59,601 nucleotides of DNA from Candidatus Gastranaerophilales bacterium (GTDB taxonomy: Bacteria > Cyanobacteriota > Vampirovibrionia > Gastranaerophilales > Gastranaerophilaceae), in assembly GCA_944323985.1 (NCBI GenBank), contig CALUUP010000001.1:101029-160629 (forward strand), read 5' to 3'. Both the position numbers and the translations under genes were made by a program. The notes beneath the pieces are model-generated. The model saw only the letters and a program-made list of their open reading frames with translations. It did not search any database and was not told the DNA's origin. Shown in pieces: positions 24,687-33,778 of this stretch. Numbering within the stretch: the first letter of the stretch is position 1; each line of letters starts with the position of its first letter.

Positions 24687-25778
24687 ATGGAAGTAGTTAA
24701 TTTACTTGAATTCTTAAATAAATCTAGTGAGCTTTATGTATTAGATTATTCTGTACAAAGTAAGCAGTTGGTGAATTTTCTAAATTTAATGTTGGAAGAT
24801 GAACAATTTACACAGAAGATTGATTTAGGATTGGTTTTTGTAAAATCAAAAGGTTTAAATCAATATTTAATTATCGATGGTGTTAATCGTATTTTATCTT
24901 TGAGTCTTCTTTTACACGCCGTTTGTGAATGTTATAAGAAAACATCTCAGCAAAATGATAAAGCGATAAAAATTATTAAAAATAAATATTTAGTTAAAAA
25001 TTTAAATTTTAAATTACGTTTAAACAATGACGATGATTTATTATATAGAAAAATTATCAATGGTGAACGTTTATCTGGTAAAGAAAAACAAAAGCCAATG
25101 TTTGTATTGCTTCATAGTTTTTGGTCACAGATTAAAAATGAATCACTACAGGCTTCTAAAATTTTTAATATGTTGAAAAAGATTACTGTAACTCTTGTAG
25201 ATGCTGATTCTGTACCTGTTAGGGATTTGTATTATAAATTGAATGAGCAAAGAGAGTTAGATCAAGTATTGTTAATTGAAGATTATCTAAAAGAGTTTGG
25301 GGTTTTAGATAAATGGTTGAATATTAAAAAACGCTGTTTTATTAGTAGAAATGATATTTATTTATTTTTTAAGGATTTTTTTATTACAAAGTTTAATTTT
25401 AAAAAATTTAAATCAGAGCGTTTGTATGAAAATTTTGTAAATTATTTTGAGACAATGTTACAATATTTGTCAGAAGATGGGATTATAGAAAAAATTGGTA
25501 AAGCTGCAATATTATATTATAATATGTTAAATGTCGAATTTGACAATGATACAATAAGAGAAGCTTTTATAAAAATAAAAAAATACTCCGGATCAGATAC
25601 ATTTCCTTATTTGCTAGAAGTTTATCAAGATTATAGTGAAAATAATATATCAATGGAAACTTTTATTGATATATTAAATACAATAATTGAATATCTTTCT
25701 AATCGTCAAAAAACAGGTAATAATATTGAATTTAATGAATTAATTCAGTATTTGAATGCTTTTATTGCTTGTAAATAA
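24687..25778 (+). CDS. Divergent DUF262 (GmrS/ParB-like) domain protein, no nuclease half
   Basis: A 363-residue protein that I read as a distant DUF262 member. QYLIIDGVNRILSLSLLLHAV (59-79) aligns with the VVDGQQRLTTLxLLL motif of GmrS, here with DGVNR in place of DGQQR. DLYYKLNEQRELDQVLLIED (180-199) aligns with the IFERLNSxGKPLxxxDLIxNYL motif. The C-terminal HNH/DUF1524 nuclease domain of GmrSD restriction enzymes is absent and the remainder is helical. It could be a domesticated or regulatory GmrS relative, or part of a defence unit with the HTH gene. Active-site substitutions make GTPase-like activity doubtful. Confidence 0.5.
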   Translation: MEVVNLLEFLNKSSELYVLDYSVQSKQLVNFLNLMLEDEQFTQKIDLGLVFVKSKGLNQYLIIDGVNRILSLSLLLHAVCECYKKTSQQNDKAIKIIKNKYLVKNLNFKLRLNNDDDLLYRKIINGERLSGKEKQKPMFVLLHSFWSQIKNESLQASKIFNMLKKITVTLVDADSVPVRDLYYKLNEQRELDQVLLIEDYLKEFGVLDKWLNIKKRCFISRNDIYLFFKDFFITKFNFKKFKSERLYENFVNYFETMLQYLSEDGIIEKIGKAAILYYNMLNVEFDNDTIREAFIKIKKYSGSDTFPYLLEVYQDYSENNISMETFIDILNTIIEYLSNRQKTGNNIEFNELIQYLNAFIACK

Positions 25779-25818
25779 TATATTGGAAAATACATTAACA
25801 ATATTTAAATTTATCAAT

Positions 25819-25838
25819 ATATACTATATATAGTATAT
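25819..25838. promoter_or_regulatory. 20-bp perfect palindrome, possible operator
   Basis: A perfect dyad centred on ACTATATATAGT (25823-25834), extending to 25819 and 25838. It lies in the 92-base gap between the DUF262-like gene and the small gene at 25871, about 30 bases before its Shine-Dalgarno. It has no GC-rich stem or T-run, so it is not a terminator. It may be a site for a homodimeric regulator, possibly the HTH protein encoded upstream. Confidence 0.4.
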
Positions 25839-25870
25839 GGAATTAAGATATTTATATAATGGAGGTTGTT

Positions 25871-26179
25871 ATGGATAAAAACCATAATAGTGGAAAGCTT
25901 ATGAAGTTTTGTGATCAAGTTTTTTGTGAATTATATGTTTTGGATACTCTTGTAAAACTTACAAAAGAAGCTTGTGAAGATAGAGAATATTCAGGACAGT
26001 ATTATGGGATTCCCGATGAAAAAATAAATAAATTAAGTATGGAAAGAAATAACTATATAAATATGTTAACACTATTATCAGAAAAAATAGCAAGTGTTAT
26101 GGATATAAATTTGCGCATAGAAAAGGAATTGAGTTTAGAGCAAAACCCCGACAATTGCAGCAGACAAGTAACAACTTAG
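25871..26179 (+). CDS. Small protein of unknown function (102 residues)
   Basis: A soluble, helical protein containing FCDQVFCELYVLDTLVKLTKEACEDR and a C-terminal MERNNYINMLTLLSEKIASVMD helix. I recognise no family. I use ATG 25871, since GGAGG (25861-25865) is placed correctly for it; an upstream ATG at 25859 would overlap the Shine-Dalgarno. Its 3' end overlaps the convergent nupC gene by 45 bases on the opposite strand with no terminator between, so the two transcripts would be antisense there. Confidence 0.65.
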   Translation: MDKNHNSGKLMKFCDQVFCELYVLDTLVKLTKEACEDREYSGQYYGIPDEKINKLSMERNNYINMLTLLSEKIASVMDINLRIEKELSLEQNPDNCSRQVTT

Positions 26180-27403
26180 AGTTCCACAAATAAGAGCTCT
26201 CAATCCAAGTCTTGCTAAATTTTTCTTTTGATTAGGAGCTAATTCTCCAATTCCGCCAATTTGAATTGCAATAGAACCAAAATTCCCAAAGCTGCATAGA
26301 GCAAAGCTTGCAAGCATAAAACTTTTTGGTTCTATTATATTACTAACTTGTGTAAGATTGACATATGCAACCATTTCATTTAAAACAATTTTGGTCCCCA
26401 TTAAAGCACCAACTATAGAAGCATCTTTTAAAGGTACTCCTATAATAATTGCAAAAATTGCAAAAAGTTTTCCTAAAATAAGCTTTAGTGATAAATGAGT
26501 AAGGAATGTGAAATGAGAGCAGCCTGGAATAAATTTAAAAATAAAAATTCCAAAGATGCCTAAAATCCAATCAATAAAAGCAACTAATGCAACTAATGCT
26601 AATATCATTGCTGTAACATTAATTGCAACTTTCATACCTTCAGAAGCACCGTTAGAAATAGCTTCAAAAACATTTGCAAAAGTTTTGCGTTTTGATATTC
26701 TAATGTGATCTCTGGTTTCCGGCTCTCCTGACTCAGGGTAAACAATTTTTGCCAAAATCATAGCACCAGGAGCTGCCATAATTGAAGATGCTAATATATA
26801 ATGAGCTGGAATTCCCATACCAATATAGATTGGCATTATTGCACCGGAGATACAAGCCATACTTCCTGCCATTGAGGCTAATAATTCAGAACGAGTTAAT
26901 TTTTCTAGATATGGTTTTATCATTATTTGCGCAAGAATTTGCCCTACAAAAGAACTCGCAACATTGGAAAGAGCTTCTGCTCCAGATACATGCATTATTT
27001 TATTCATTGCTTTTCCTAAGATGGCAACAACTCTTTGCATTATACCGTAATAGTATAAAATATTGACTAATACCATCATGAAAATATTTGTACAAATTAA
27101 TTGTACTGCAAAAATACTGCTACTTTTTCCAAATAGTTCTGAAAGACGAAGGTTATTAAGTAGCGGACCAAATACAAATAGCCCTCCTTCTGTTGCAAAT
27201 TCTAATATTTTTTGTATAAAAAGTCCAATCATTAAAAAGATTTTTTGACCAATTGGAACTTTAAATATAAAAATCGCAAATGCTATTTGTAATAAAAAAC
27301 CCATTCCCACGGTTTTATAATTAATTGCTTTTCTATTATTTGAAAGTCCAAAAACTATTAAAAATATTACTACAATTCCAACTAATCCAATAAATCTTTC
27401 CAT
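26135..27403 (-). CDS. nupC: Concentrative nucleoside transporter (NupC family)
   Basis: An inner-membrane nucleoside symporter of 422 residues. It has the N-terminal CNT domain, the nucleoside recognition GATE domain and the C-terminal CNT domain. GKSSSIFAVQLICTN, MAGSMACISGAIMPIYIGMGIPAHYI and the characteristic MGTKIVLNEMVAYVNL with FALCSFGNFGSIAIQIGGIGELAPN are visible; the latter two form the substrate and cation site. GGAG precedes the ATG at 27403. With punA in the same window it suggests nucleoside salvage. Confidence 0.96.
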   Translation of the reverse strand: MERFIGLVGIVVIFLIVFGLSNNRKAINYKTVGMGFLLQIAFAIFIFKVPIGQKIFLMIGLFIQKILEFATEGGLFVFGPLLNNLRLSELFGKSSSIFAVQLICTNIFMMVLVNILYYYGIMQRVVAILGKAMNKIMHVSGAEALSNVASSFVGQILAQIMIKPYLEKLTRSELLASMAGSMACISGAIMPIYIGMGIPAHYILASSIMAAPGAMILAKIVYPESGEPETRDHIRISKRKTFANVFEAISNGASEGMKVAINVTAMILALVALVAFIDWILGIFGIFIFKFIPGCSHFTFLTHLSLKLILGKLFAIFAIIIGVPLKDASIVGALMGTKIVLNEMVAYVNLTQVSNIIEPKSFMLASFALCSFGNFGSIAIQIGGIGELAPNQKKNLARLGLRALICGTLSCYLSAAIVGVLL

Positions 27404-27464
27404 AAAACTCCTAAATTATAAATTACTGAATATGTTTATTATAGCAAAAAATTAACGAATAAAA

Positions 27465-28706
27465 TTAAATAGCTTCAACATAATTTACAATATCTTCTTC
27501 GGAGTTCATTTCTGTTGTGCAAACTAGTATTCTTTTTTTATCAATTTTCAAACCACCAAGTATATTATTATTTTTAAGTTTCGATAAAAAATCATCAGAG
27601 TTTTCAACTTCTATAAGGAATTCATTAAAGAAATTTTTTGATAAAGTTTTTACCCCTTTTCCATAAAGCATTTTTGATAATGCGTGAGCTAATTTTGTTG
27701 AAATAATTCCTGTTTGTCTAAAACCTTTTTCACCAAGTAAGCTTAAATATAAGGTAGCCATCAATGCTATAAGTGATTGATTTGAACAAATGTTACTTGT
27801 AGCTTTTTCTCTTTTAATATGTTGTTCTCTTGTCTGTATAGTGAGGGTAAAAGCTTGATTTCCATCTCTATCAACAGTTTTACCAACTAATCTTCCTGGC
27901 ATTTGTCTCATATAAATTTCTTTACAAGATAAGAATCCAGCATGTGGTCCCCCAAAACTCATTGGTATCCCTAACGGTTGAATATCTCCAACAACTATAT
28001 CAGCTTCAATTGGCGGCTTAATGATTGATAATGCTGAAATATTTGCACATACGATTAAAATTGTGTCTAGTTTTTTTATTTCAGTAATTTCTCCGTAATA
28101 ATCTGGATATTGTATCAGGACACAACAATACTCAGATACATTTTCCGGATATTCGTCAAATTCTTCAATTTCTATATCTTTAGCCCACAGGTAGGTTTTT
28201 ATAACTTTTTTATATTCAGGATTTAAATTTTTTGATATTAAAGCTTTATTTTTCTTTGTTTTTGTTATCCTATGAGCCATGAGAATTGCTTCCGCACAAG
28301 CAGTAGCTGCATCGTATAGTGATGCGTTTGCAATATCCATACCTGTAATTTTTGAAATCATTGTTTGATATTCATAAAGTATTTGTAGTGTACCTTGTGA
28401 AATTTCAGGTTGATACGGTGTATATGCTGTTAAAAATTCAAAACGTTTTGCAATATAATCTACACAAGCCGGTATAAACTTATTATAAACACCACCTCCT
28501 ATGAAATAAGCATAGTTAGTTTTATTTTTATTGGATAATTCTTTTATCATCCTTTGAACTTCTAACTCACTTAAAGGTTTATTTAATTTGAAATCTTTAA
28601 ATTTTATCGGAATTAATTTAAATAAATCCTTGACAGTTGAAGCATAAGTAATTGCATCCAACATTTCATTTCTAATTATATCAGTATGTGCAATAAAATT
28701 TTTCAT
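27465..28706 (-). CDS. gcvPA: Glycine dehydrogenase (decarboxylating) subunit 1
   Basis: The N-terminal half of split P-protein of the glycine cleavage system. 413 residues, with the family features YAYFIGGGVYNKFIPACVDYIA, TAYTPYQPEISQGTLQILYEYQTMI, GMDIANASLYDAATACAEA and GMPMSFGGPHAGFL / RQMPGRLVGKTVDRDG. The PLP-binding lysine is in subunit 2 (gcvPB), which is not adjacent here: gcvPA is the last gene of gcvT-gcvH-gcvPA and is followed by nupC. A functional decarboxylase therefore needs gcvPB from elsewhere in the genome. It overlaps gcvH by one base. Confidence 0.96.
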   Translation of the reverse strand: MKNFIAHTDIIRNEMLDAITYASTVKDLFKLIPIKFKDFKLNKPLSELEVQRMIKELSNKNKTNYAYFIGGGVYNKFIPACVDYIAKRFEFLTAYTPYQPEISQGTLQILYEYQTMISKITGMDIANASLYDAATACAEAILMAHRITKTKKNKALISKNLNPEYKKVIKTYLWAKDIEIEEFDEYPENVSEYCCVLIQYPDYYGEITEIKKLDTILIVCANISALSIIKPPIEADIVVGDIQPLGIPMSFGGPHAGFLSCKEIYMRQMPGRLVGKTVDRDGNQAFTLTIQTREQHIKREKATSNICSNQSLIALMATLYLSLLGEKGFRQTGIISTKLAHALSKMLYGKGVKTLSKNFFNEFLIEVENSDDFLSKLKNNNILGGLKIDKKRILVCTTEMNSEEDIVNYVEAI

Positions 28707-29080
28707 TATTCAATTTCTTCTTTATAATCTGAGTAGTCTAATAAATCTGCAAATTCTACCTGATTTGCATCTGAAGTTATTTTTATAAACCATTTATTTT
28801 CATAATTTTCGTCATTTAAAAGCTCTGGATTATTTACAATTTCTTCATTTATTTCAATAACTTTACCTGAAATAGGCATATATATTTCAGATGCAGCTTT
28901 GACTGATTCAATTGTAGCGAAAGCTTCGTTTTTACTAAATTCTGTATTTATATCAGGTAGTTCTATAAAAACAATATCACCTAATTGTTCTATTGCATAA
29001 TCCGTAATTCCTATAATATATTTATTATCTTGTTCAAGTAAATACTCGTGTGTTTTTGTACAAAGCATACTTTCATTCAT
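28706..29080 (-). CDS. gcvH: Glycine cleavage system H protein
   Basis: The lipoyl-carrying shuttle protein, 124 residues. The lipoylation site lies in the FATIESVKAASEIYMPISG segment, with the conserved ESVKA lysine. GDIVFIELPD and WFIKI also match the family. It has the normal length. It lies between gcvT and gcvPA in one operon, and its stop and the gcvPA start share a base. Confidence 0.97.
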   Translation of the reverse strand: MNESMLCTKTHEYLLEQDNKYIIGITDYAIEQLGDIVFIELPDINTEFSKNEAFATIESVKAASEIYMPISGKVIEINEEIVNNPELLNDENYENKWFIKITSDANQVEFADLLDYSDYKEEIE

Positions 29081-29099
29081 TCAAAAATCTCCTTATATT

Positions 29100-30200
29100 T
29101 TAGTTATTCTTATTTCTTTTTGTTATAAATGGACGTTTAATAATTTCAGCATCGTGTAATTTTTCTCTTATCATAATTTGAATTGTAGAGCCTACAGATA
29201 AATTGTCAAGATTTTTAATATAACCTAATCCAATATTGTCACCTCTGGTTGGAGAAATACCACCGCTTGTTACATTTCCAATTTTTTCTTTATTGTAATA
29301 AATATCATATCCGTGACGTGCAATTGATTTATCTAGCATTTTAAAACCAATTAATTTTTTATTTACTCCATCTTTGAGTTGTTGCTCTATGATAAGTTTA
29401 CCATTGTATTCTACAGTTTTGTTTTTTGGAATTGACCAACTTAGTCCGGCTTCAATAGGAGTGGTATTTTCGTCTAAATCATTACCATATAAATGTAATG
29501 CCGCCTCTAATCTTAAAGTATCTCTTGCTCCTAAACCTATTGGTTTTATATTGTATTTTTTACCGTATTCCAGTAATTTGTCCCATAAATATTCTGAAAA
29601 TTCATTTTTTACTAAAATTTCGACGCCATCTTCACCTGTATAACCGGTTCTTGATATCCACACATTTATACCAAAGATTTCATCTCGTTTTATGTTAAAA
29701 AATGAAGGTAAGTTATTTAATCCAACTTCTCTTAGTAATTCTACGGACAAAGGTCCTTGTACTGCTAATAGTGAATAATTGTGAGATTCATTTATTATTT
29801 CTAGATTAAAACCTACTTTATTTCTTACCATCCAATTTAAATCTTCGTCTATTCTTGAGGCATTTGCGATAATTAAATATTCATTTTCTTTTAATTTGTA
29901 AATAATTAAATCATCAATAATACCACCATTTTTATTAGTTAGTTGACAATATGTAGCTTTTAAATTTGTTAATTTATCAATATTTTGAGGAACTATTTTA
30001 TTCAAATAAGGCTCAGCATCTTCTCCTTTTATAATTATTTCTCCCATATGAGAAACATCAAATATTCCTACGTTATTTCGTACAGTTTTATGTTCTTCTA
30101 TGATAGAAGAATATTGAACTGGCATATGCCAACCTGCAAAATCCACCATTTTGGCACCTAATGCAATATGCTTATCATGTAGAAATGTTTGCTTTGTCAT
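29100..30200 (-). CDS. gcvT: Aminomethyltransferase (glycine cleavage T protein)
   Basis: Transfers the methylene group from the H protein to tetrahydrofolate. 366 residues with HKTVRNNVGIFDVSHMGEI, the folate-site NRTGYTGEDG-type segment (here SRTGYTGEDGVEI), GLGARDTLRLEAALHLYGNDL and the C-terminal GGISPTRGDNIGLGYI. It is the first gene of the gcv operon. The 103-base gap upstream contains no room for a glycine riboswitch. A GGAGG Shine-Dalgarno precedes the ATG at 30200. Confidence 0.97.
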   Translation of the reverse strand: MTKQTFLHDKHIALGAKMVDFAGWHMPVQYSSIIEEHKTVRNNVGIFDVSHMGEIIIKGEDAEPYLNKIVPQNIDKLTNLKATYCQLTNKNGGIIDDLIIYKLKENEYLIIANASRIDEDLNWMVRNKVGFNLEIINESHNYSLLAVQGPLSVELLREVGLNNLPSFFNIKRDEIFGINVWISRTGYTGEDGVEILVKNEFSEYLWDKLLEYGKKYNIKPIGLGARDTLRLEAALHLYGNDLDENTTPIEAGLSWSIPKNKTVEYNGKLIIEQQLKDGVNKKLIGFKMLDKSIARHGYDIYYNKEKIGNVTSGGISPTRGDNIGLGYIKNLDNLSVGSTIQIMIREKLHDAEIIKRPFITKRNKNN

Positions 30201-30303
30201 ATATCCTCCTTGAATCTTACTTATTATTTTCTTAATAAATATTATCTATGTCAAGAAGTTTAAGAGGTTTAAAGAAACTATGTTTTTATAGTAAAATTAT
30301 TTT

Positions 30304-31623
30304 ATGCAATTAAGAAATTTTTATTATAGAGATATCTTAAATATTGCTACCCCTATTATTTTTGGAAATTTGGGTTTTATATTAATAGGAGTAGGTGATG
30401 TTGTAGTCGCAGGAAGGCATTCTACTGACACATTGGCTGCTATTAGTATTGCAACTGCTATTATAAATTGCATAATGATGTTTGGAATAGGTATTTTATC
30501 CAGTATTTCTGCAATTCTTTCAAATTATAGAGGAGAAGGGAAAACTGCAGAGAAATATTTTTATCCATCCTTAAAATTCGCATTAATTTTATCTTTAATT
30601 AGTTCATTATTAATCTTTGGTTTTATACCTATAATAGACAAATTAGGATTAGAATCTAAACTTATTCCTGCGATAAAAGATTATTTTTGGGTGACAGCTT
30701 TTTCTACTTTTGGTGCTTATATTCATTGTATGGCGAAAGAATTTTTACAAGCTTTTGAAATAGTTGTTTTCCCTAATATATTGACAGTATTTTGTATTTT
30801 TGTGAATGTTGCCTTAAACATTCTTTTTGTATTTGGATATGGACCTATTCCATCAATGGGTGCAATAGGTCTTGCAATTGCAAGTCTTATTACTCGATAT
30901 TTTATGGGATTTGTTCTTGTATGGTATTGTTATAAAAAAATTGAAATTGAGCATTATAAAGATAAGAATTATTATAAAGATTTGATAAAAGTCGGAATGC
31001 CAGCTTCATTAGCTGTAATGATTGAGTTTATTGGGTTTAATGCTATAACAATAATTATGGGTAGAGTCTCTGGGATTTATGCTGCAGCTCATAATATTGT
31101 TTGTACAATAACAAGTGTATCATTTATGGTTCCTTTAGCTATTTCAAATGCTACGGCTGTAAAAGTTGGATATGCAAATGGTGCAAGATATTTTAAATCT
31201 TTGAAAAATTATGCAAAAACAGGAATTTTGTTATCGATAGGGTTTATGGCTGTATCAGCAATTTTCGTTGCTATTTTCTCAGAAGAAATTGTGAAATTAT
31301 TTACGATAGATAAAGCTTTAATAACAGTGTGTATCCCGATAGTTTATTCTTTATGCTTCTTCCAAGTATTCGATGGCTTGCAAGTAGCTTTAGCAGGTAT
31401 ATTTAAGGGGATTAAGTATACTAAGATGGTTATGATAGCAAATTTTGTAGGATATTGGATTATTTCTATTCCATTAGGAAGTTATTTAGCGTTTGTAAAA
31501 AAACTTAATCTCTTAGGATTTTGGTATGGGTTAATTATTTCTGCAATAGTTTTGTGTACTATTATGTTAGTTACTATGGTAAGAAAATTTTATATTTTAG
31601 AAAAAGATTTTAATAAAGGATAA
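30304..31623 (+). CDS. MATE-family efflux transporter
   Basis: A cation- or proton-driven drug/metabolite exporter of 439 residues, predicted to have 12 transmembrane helices in two MatE halves. The start region IATPIIFGNLGFILIGVGDVVVAGRHS and the second-half GMPASLAVMIEFIGFNAITIIMG are typical. It is divergent from gcvT. No obvious Shine-Dalgarno precedes the ATG at 30304, so it may be weakly translated or nearly leaderless. Substrate unknown. rsmE follows after 4 bases. Confidence 0.95.
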   Translation: MQLRNFYYRDILNIATPIIFGNLGFILIGVGDVVVAGRHSTDTLAAISIATAIINCIMMFGIGILSSISAILSNYRGEGKTAEKYFYPSLKFALILSLISSLLIFGFIPIIDKLGLESKLIPAIKDYFWVTAFSTFGAYIHCMAKEFLQAFEIVVFPNILTVFCIFVNVALNILFVFGYGPIPSMGAIGLAIASLITRYFMGFVLVWYCYKKIEIEHYKDKNYYKDLIKVGMPASLAVMIEFIGFNAITIIMGRVSGIYAAAHNIVCTITSVSFMVPLAISNATAVKVGYANGARYFKSLKNYAKTGILLSIGFMAVSAIFVAIFSEEIVKLFTIDKALITVCIPIVYSLCFFQVFDGLQVALAGIFKGIKYTKMVMIANFVGYWIISIPLGSYLAFVKKLNLLGFWYGLIISAIVLCTIMLVTMVRKFYILEKDFNKG

Positions 31624-31627
31624 TAAA

Positions 31628-32359
31628 ATGCCGCATTTTTTTATAAAAAAAGATAATATTAAGAAAGATTTTATTACAATAGATGATAATGAAAATTATA
31701 GACATATTGCAAGGTCTTTGCGAGCAAGAGTTGGGGAAAATTTACTTTTAATTGATGAAAAACAAATACAGTATGAAACTGTAATTTCTGAAATAACTTC
31801 AAAAGAAGTAATTTGTAGAATAGAAAAAAGTTATCCTTCTAAAAGAGATTTAGGTTTTGATTTGTATCTAGCTCAGACACCGCTAAGGAGTGATGCACAG
31901 CTTACAATAATAGAAAAAGCTACGGAATTAGGTGCAAGAGCTATATATCCTATAATTACTGATAATTGTGCTTTGAATAAATCTGTTTTATTGAAAAAAC
32001 ACGAAAAATGGCAAAAGGTTATGGTGGAGGCGTCTAAACAATGTGAAAGAGCAAAAATTCCGACTTGTTATGAGCCAAGTTCTTTAGAAGATGTATTAAA
32101 AAATAAATTTGACAAAATTATAGTATTTGGAGAACGCTCAACGGAAATTTCTTTAAAAAATTATTTAGTTCAAAATCCTATAAAAAAATCTGAAAAAGTT
32201 CTTGTAATAATAGGACCTGAAGGAGGTTTTTCGCAAAAAGAATTTGATTATTTTAAAGATAAGAACTTGCCTATAGTAAGTTTAGGCGATTTGATATTAA
32301 AAGCAGAGACTGCTGTAATAATGGCGTTAGGATGTATTGTATATGAATATCAAGGATGA
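31628..32359 (+). CDS. rsmE: 16S rRNA (uracil(1498)-N3)-methyltransferase
   Basis: A SPOUT-fold methyltransferase of 243 residues that modifies U1498 in the 16S decoding region. Features are an N-terminal PUA-like domain with the HIARSLRARVGE segment, then TIIEKATELGARAIYPIITD and the SAM-binding trefoil knot VIIGPEGGFSQKEFDYF with LGDLILKAETAVIMALG. It is encoded between the MATE gene and cca and overlaps cca by 17 bases. AATAAAATG at 31622-31630 is its start region. Confidence 0.95.
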   Translation: MPHFFIKKDNIKKDFITIDDNENYRHIARSLRARVGENLLLIDEKQIQYETVISEITSKEVICRIEKSYPSKRDLGFDLYLAQTPLRSDAQLTIIEKATELGARAIYPIITDNCALNKSVLLKKHEKWQKVMVEASKQCERAKIPTCYEPSSLEDVLKNKFDKIIVFGERSTEISLKNYLVQNPIKKSEKVLVIIGPEGGFSQKEFDYFKDKNLPIVSLGDLILKAETAVIMALGCIVYEYQG

Positions 32360-33716
32360 TTTTATATTAAAAGATGTTAATGATGGATACTTAGTTGGAG
32401 GTGCTGTAAGAGATTTTTTTCTCGGTAAGCAGACTTTTGATAGGGATATAGCAATAAGAAATGCAGAAATTTTTGCAAAGAAAATTGCTGAAAAGTATGA
32501 TGGAACTTTTATTCCTTTAGATGAAGAAAATAAAATTTATAGGGTTGTATTGAAAGATAAGGAAAATTTTTTAGATATTTCAGAAATTCAAGGTGAGTCA
32601 ATAGAAGATGATTTAATAAGACGTGATTTTACAATTAATGCAATTGCTTATAATCTTAGAACAATGGAATTTATTGATGTAACAGGTGGAATTCAGGATA
32701 TTAAGAATAAAAAATTACGCTTTATTAGAGAAGAAAATTTTATTGATGATCCTTTGAGAATTTTAAGAGCTTTCAGATTTTTTGCAACAACCGGGTTTGA
32801 AATGGACAATAGGTTAAAAGAGGTCGTTCAAAAATATTCTAATATTGCTTTAAAACCAGCAAAAGAAAGAATTCATTATGAATTAATGAAGTTATTTGGA
32901 GGGCAATATGCTTCCTATGCTTTGGTTGAGCTTGATAAAATAGGCCTATTAGAAAAAATTTTCCCTTGTGTTAAGGAAATGAAAAAAGTTCCTCAAAATA
33001 CTCACCATCATTTAGATTTATTTAATCATTTGATAGAAAGCGTAAGGCAAGTTGAATTGCTGTATTTTAATTCTGATAATGAAATAAAAGAACATTTGGA
33101 AAGAATTGATTTCGGTGGCTTCCCTCGAATAAATTATCTTAAAATTGCAACTTTTTTACATGATATTGGCAAATTCTCAACTTGGACAATAGAAGAGTAT
33201 GGAAGACATCGTTTTATCGGTCATGATAGTACAGGAGCAAAGCTTGTTGTTCCACTATTAAAAGAGTTAAAATTTTCGAAAAAACAAATAGAATATATTT
33301 CTAAAATGATAAAATATCATATTTATCCATCAGGTGTAATTGCTTCTCCGGAATTAAATGAAAAAGTTATGATGCGATATTTGAGAAAAATGGAAGATGA
33401 TGTAATTGACAATATAATTTTGGCTAAAGCTGATAGGTTATCTGCAAGAGGACCTGCGATTACAAATGATATTATAAAATCTAATATTGACGGCTTAGAT
33501 AAATTATTAAGTTTTTATTTGGAACAAAAGGATAAAATTAAACCTTTACCTAAATTACTTAATGGAAATGAAATTATGGAGATATTAAATATAAAACCTT
33601 CAAAAGTGTTAGGTAAAATAATAAAAATGTTGGAAGATGCTCAATTTAATAATGAAATTGAATCAAAATCAGAAGCAGTTTATTATATAAAAAATTTATA
33701 CAAATCTATAAAATAA
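32343..33716 (+). CDS. cca: CCA tRNA nucleotidyltransferase with HD domain
   Basis: Adds or repairs the 3' CCA of tRNAs; the tRNA-Trp gene in this window lacks encoded CCA. The nucleotidyltransferase core starts YLVGGAVRDFFLGKQTFDRDI (class II, catalytic DxD in DRD), followed by RRDFTINAIAYN and DPLRILRAFRF. A C-terminal HD domain holds FLHDIGKF (about residues 275-282). 457 residues from ATG 32343, which has AGGATG upstream; a TTG at 32337 is possible but less likely. Whether it adds CCA alone or only A (poly(A) polymerase type) cannot be told from motifs. Confidence 0.93.
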   Translation: MNIKDDFILKDVNDGYLVGGAVRDFFLGKQTFDRDIAIRNAEIFAKKIAEKYDGTFIPLDEENKIYRVVLKDKENFLDISEIQGESIEDDLIRRDFTINAIAYNLRTMEFIDVTGGIQDIKNKKLRFIREENFIDDPLRILRAFRFFATTGFEMDNRLKEVVQKYSNIALKPAKERIHYELMKLFGGQYASYALVELDKIGLLEKIFPCVKEMKKVPQNTHHHLDLFNHLIESVRQVELLYFNSDNEIKEHLERIDFGGFPRINYLKIATFLHDIGKFSTWTIEEYGRHRFIGHDSTGAKLVVPLLKELKFSKKQIEYISKMIKYHIYPSGVIASPELNEKVMMRYLRKMEDDVIDNIILAKADRLSARGPAITNDIIKSNIDGLDKLLSFYLEQKDKIKPLPKLLNGNEIMEILNIKPSKVLGKIIKMLEDAQFNNEIESKSEAVYYIKNLYKSIK

Positions 33717-33722
33717 TTTATT

Positions 33723-33757
33723 AAAAAAGGCTTTACTTTTAAGTAAAGCCTTTTTTT
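33723..33757. terminator. Bidirectional terminator between cca and rpsP
   Basis: AGGCTTTACTT (33728-33738) pairs with AAGTAAAGCCT (33741-33751), with A6 on the left and T7 on the right. The very small loop of two bases suggests that the inner TT/AA pairs open. It serves both convergent genes. Confidence 0.9.
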
Positions 33758-33778
33758 AATGAAAGTTTATTCAAAAGT

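Noticed and set aside
30201..30303. Possible glycine riboswitch upstream of gcvT
   Set aside because: Only 103 AT-rich bases shared with the divergent MATE gene, with no glycine-aptamer-like helices.
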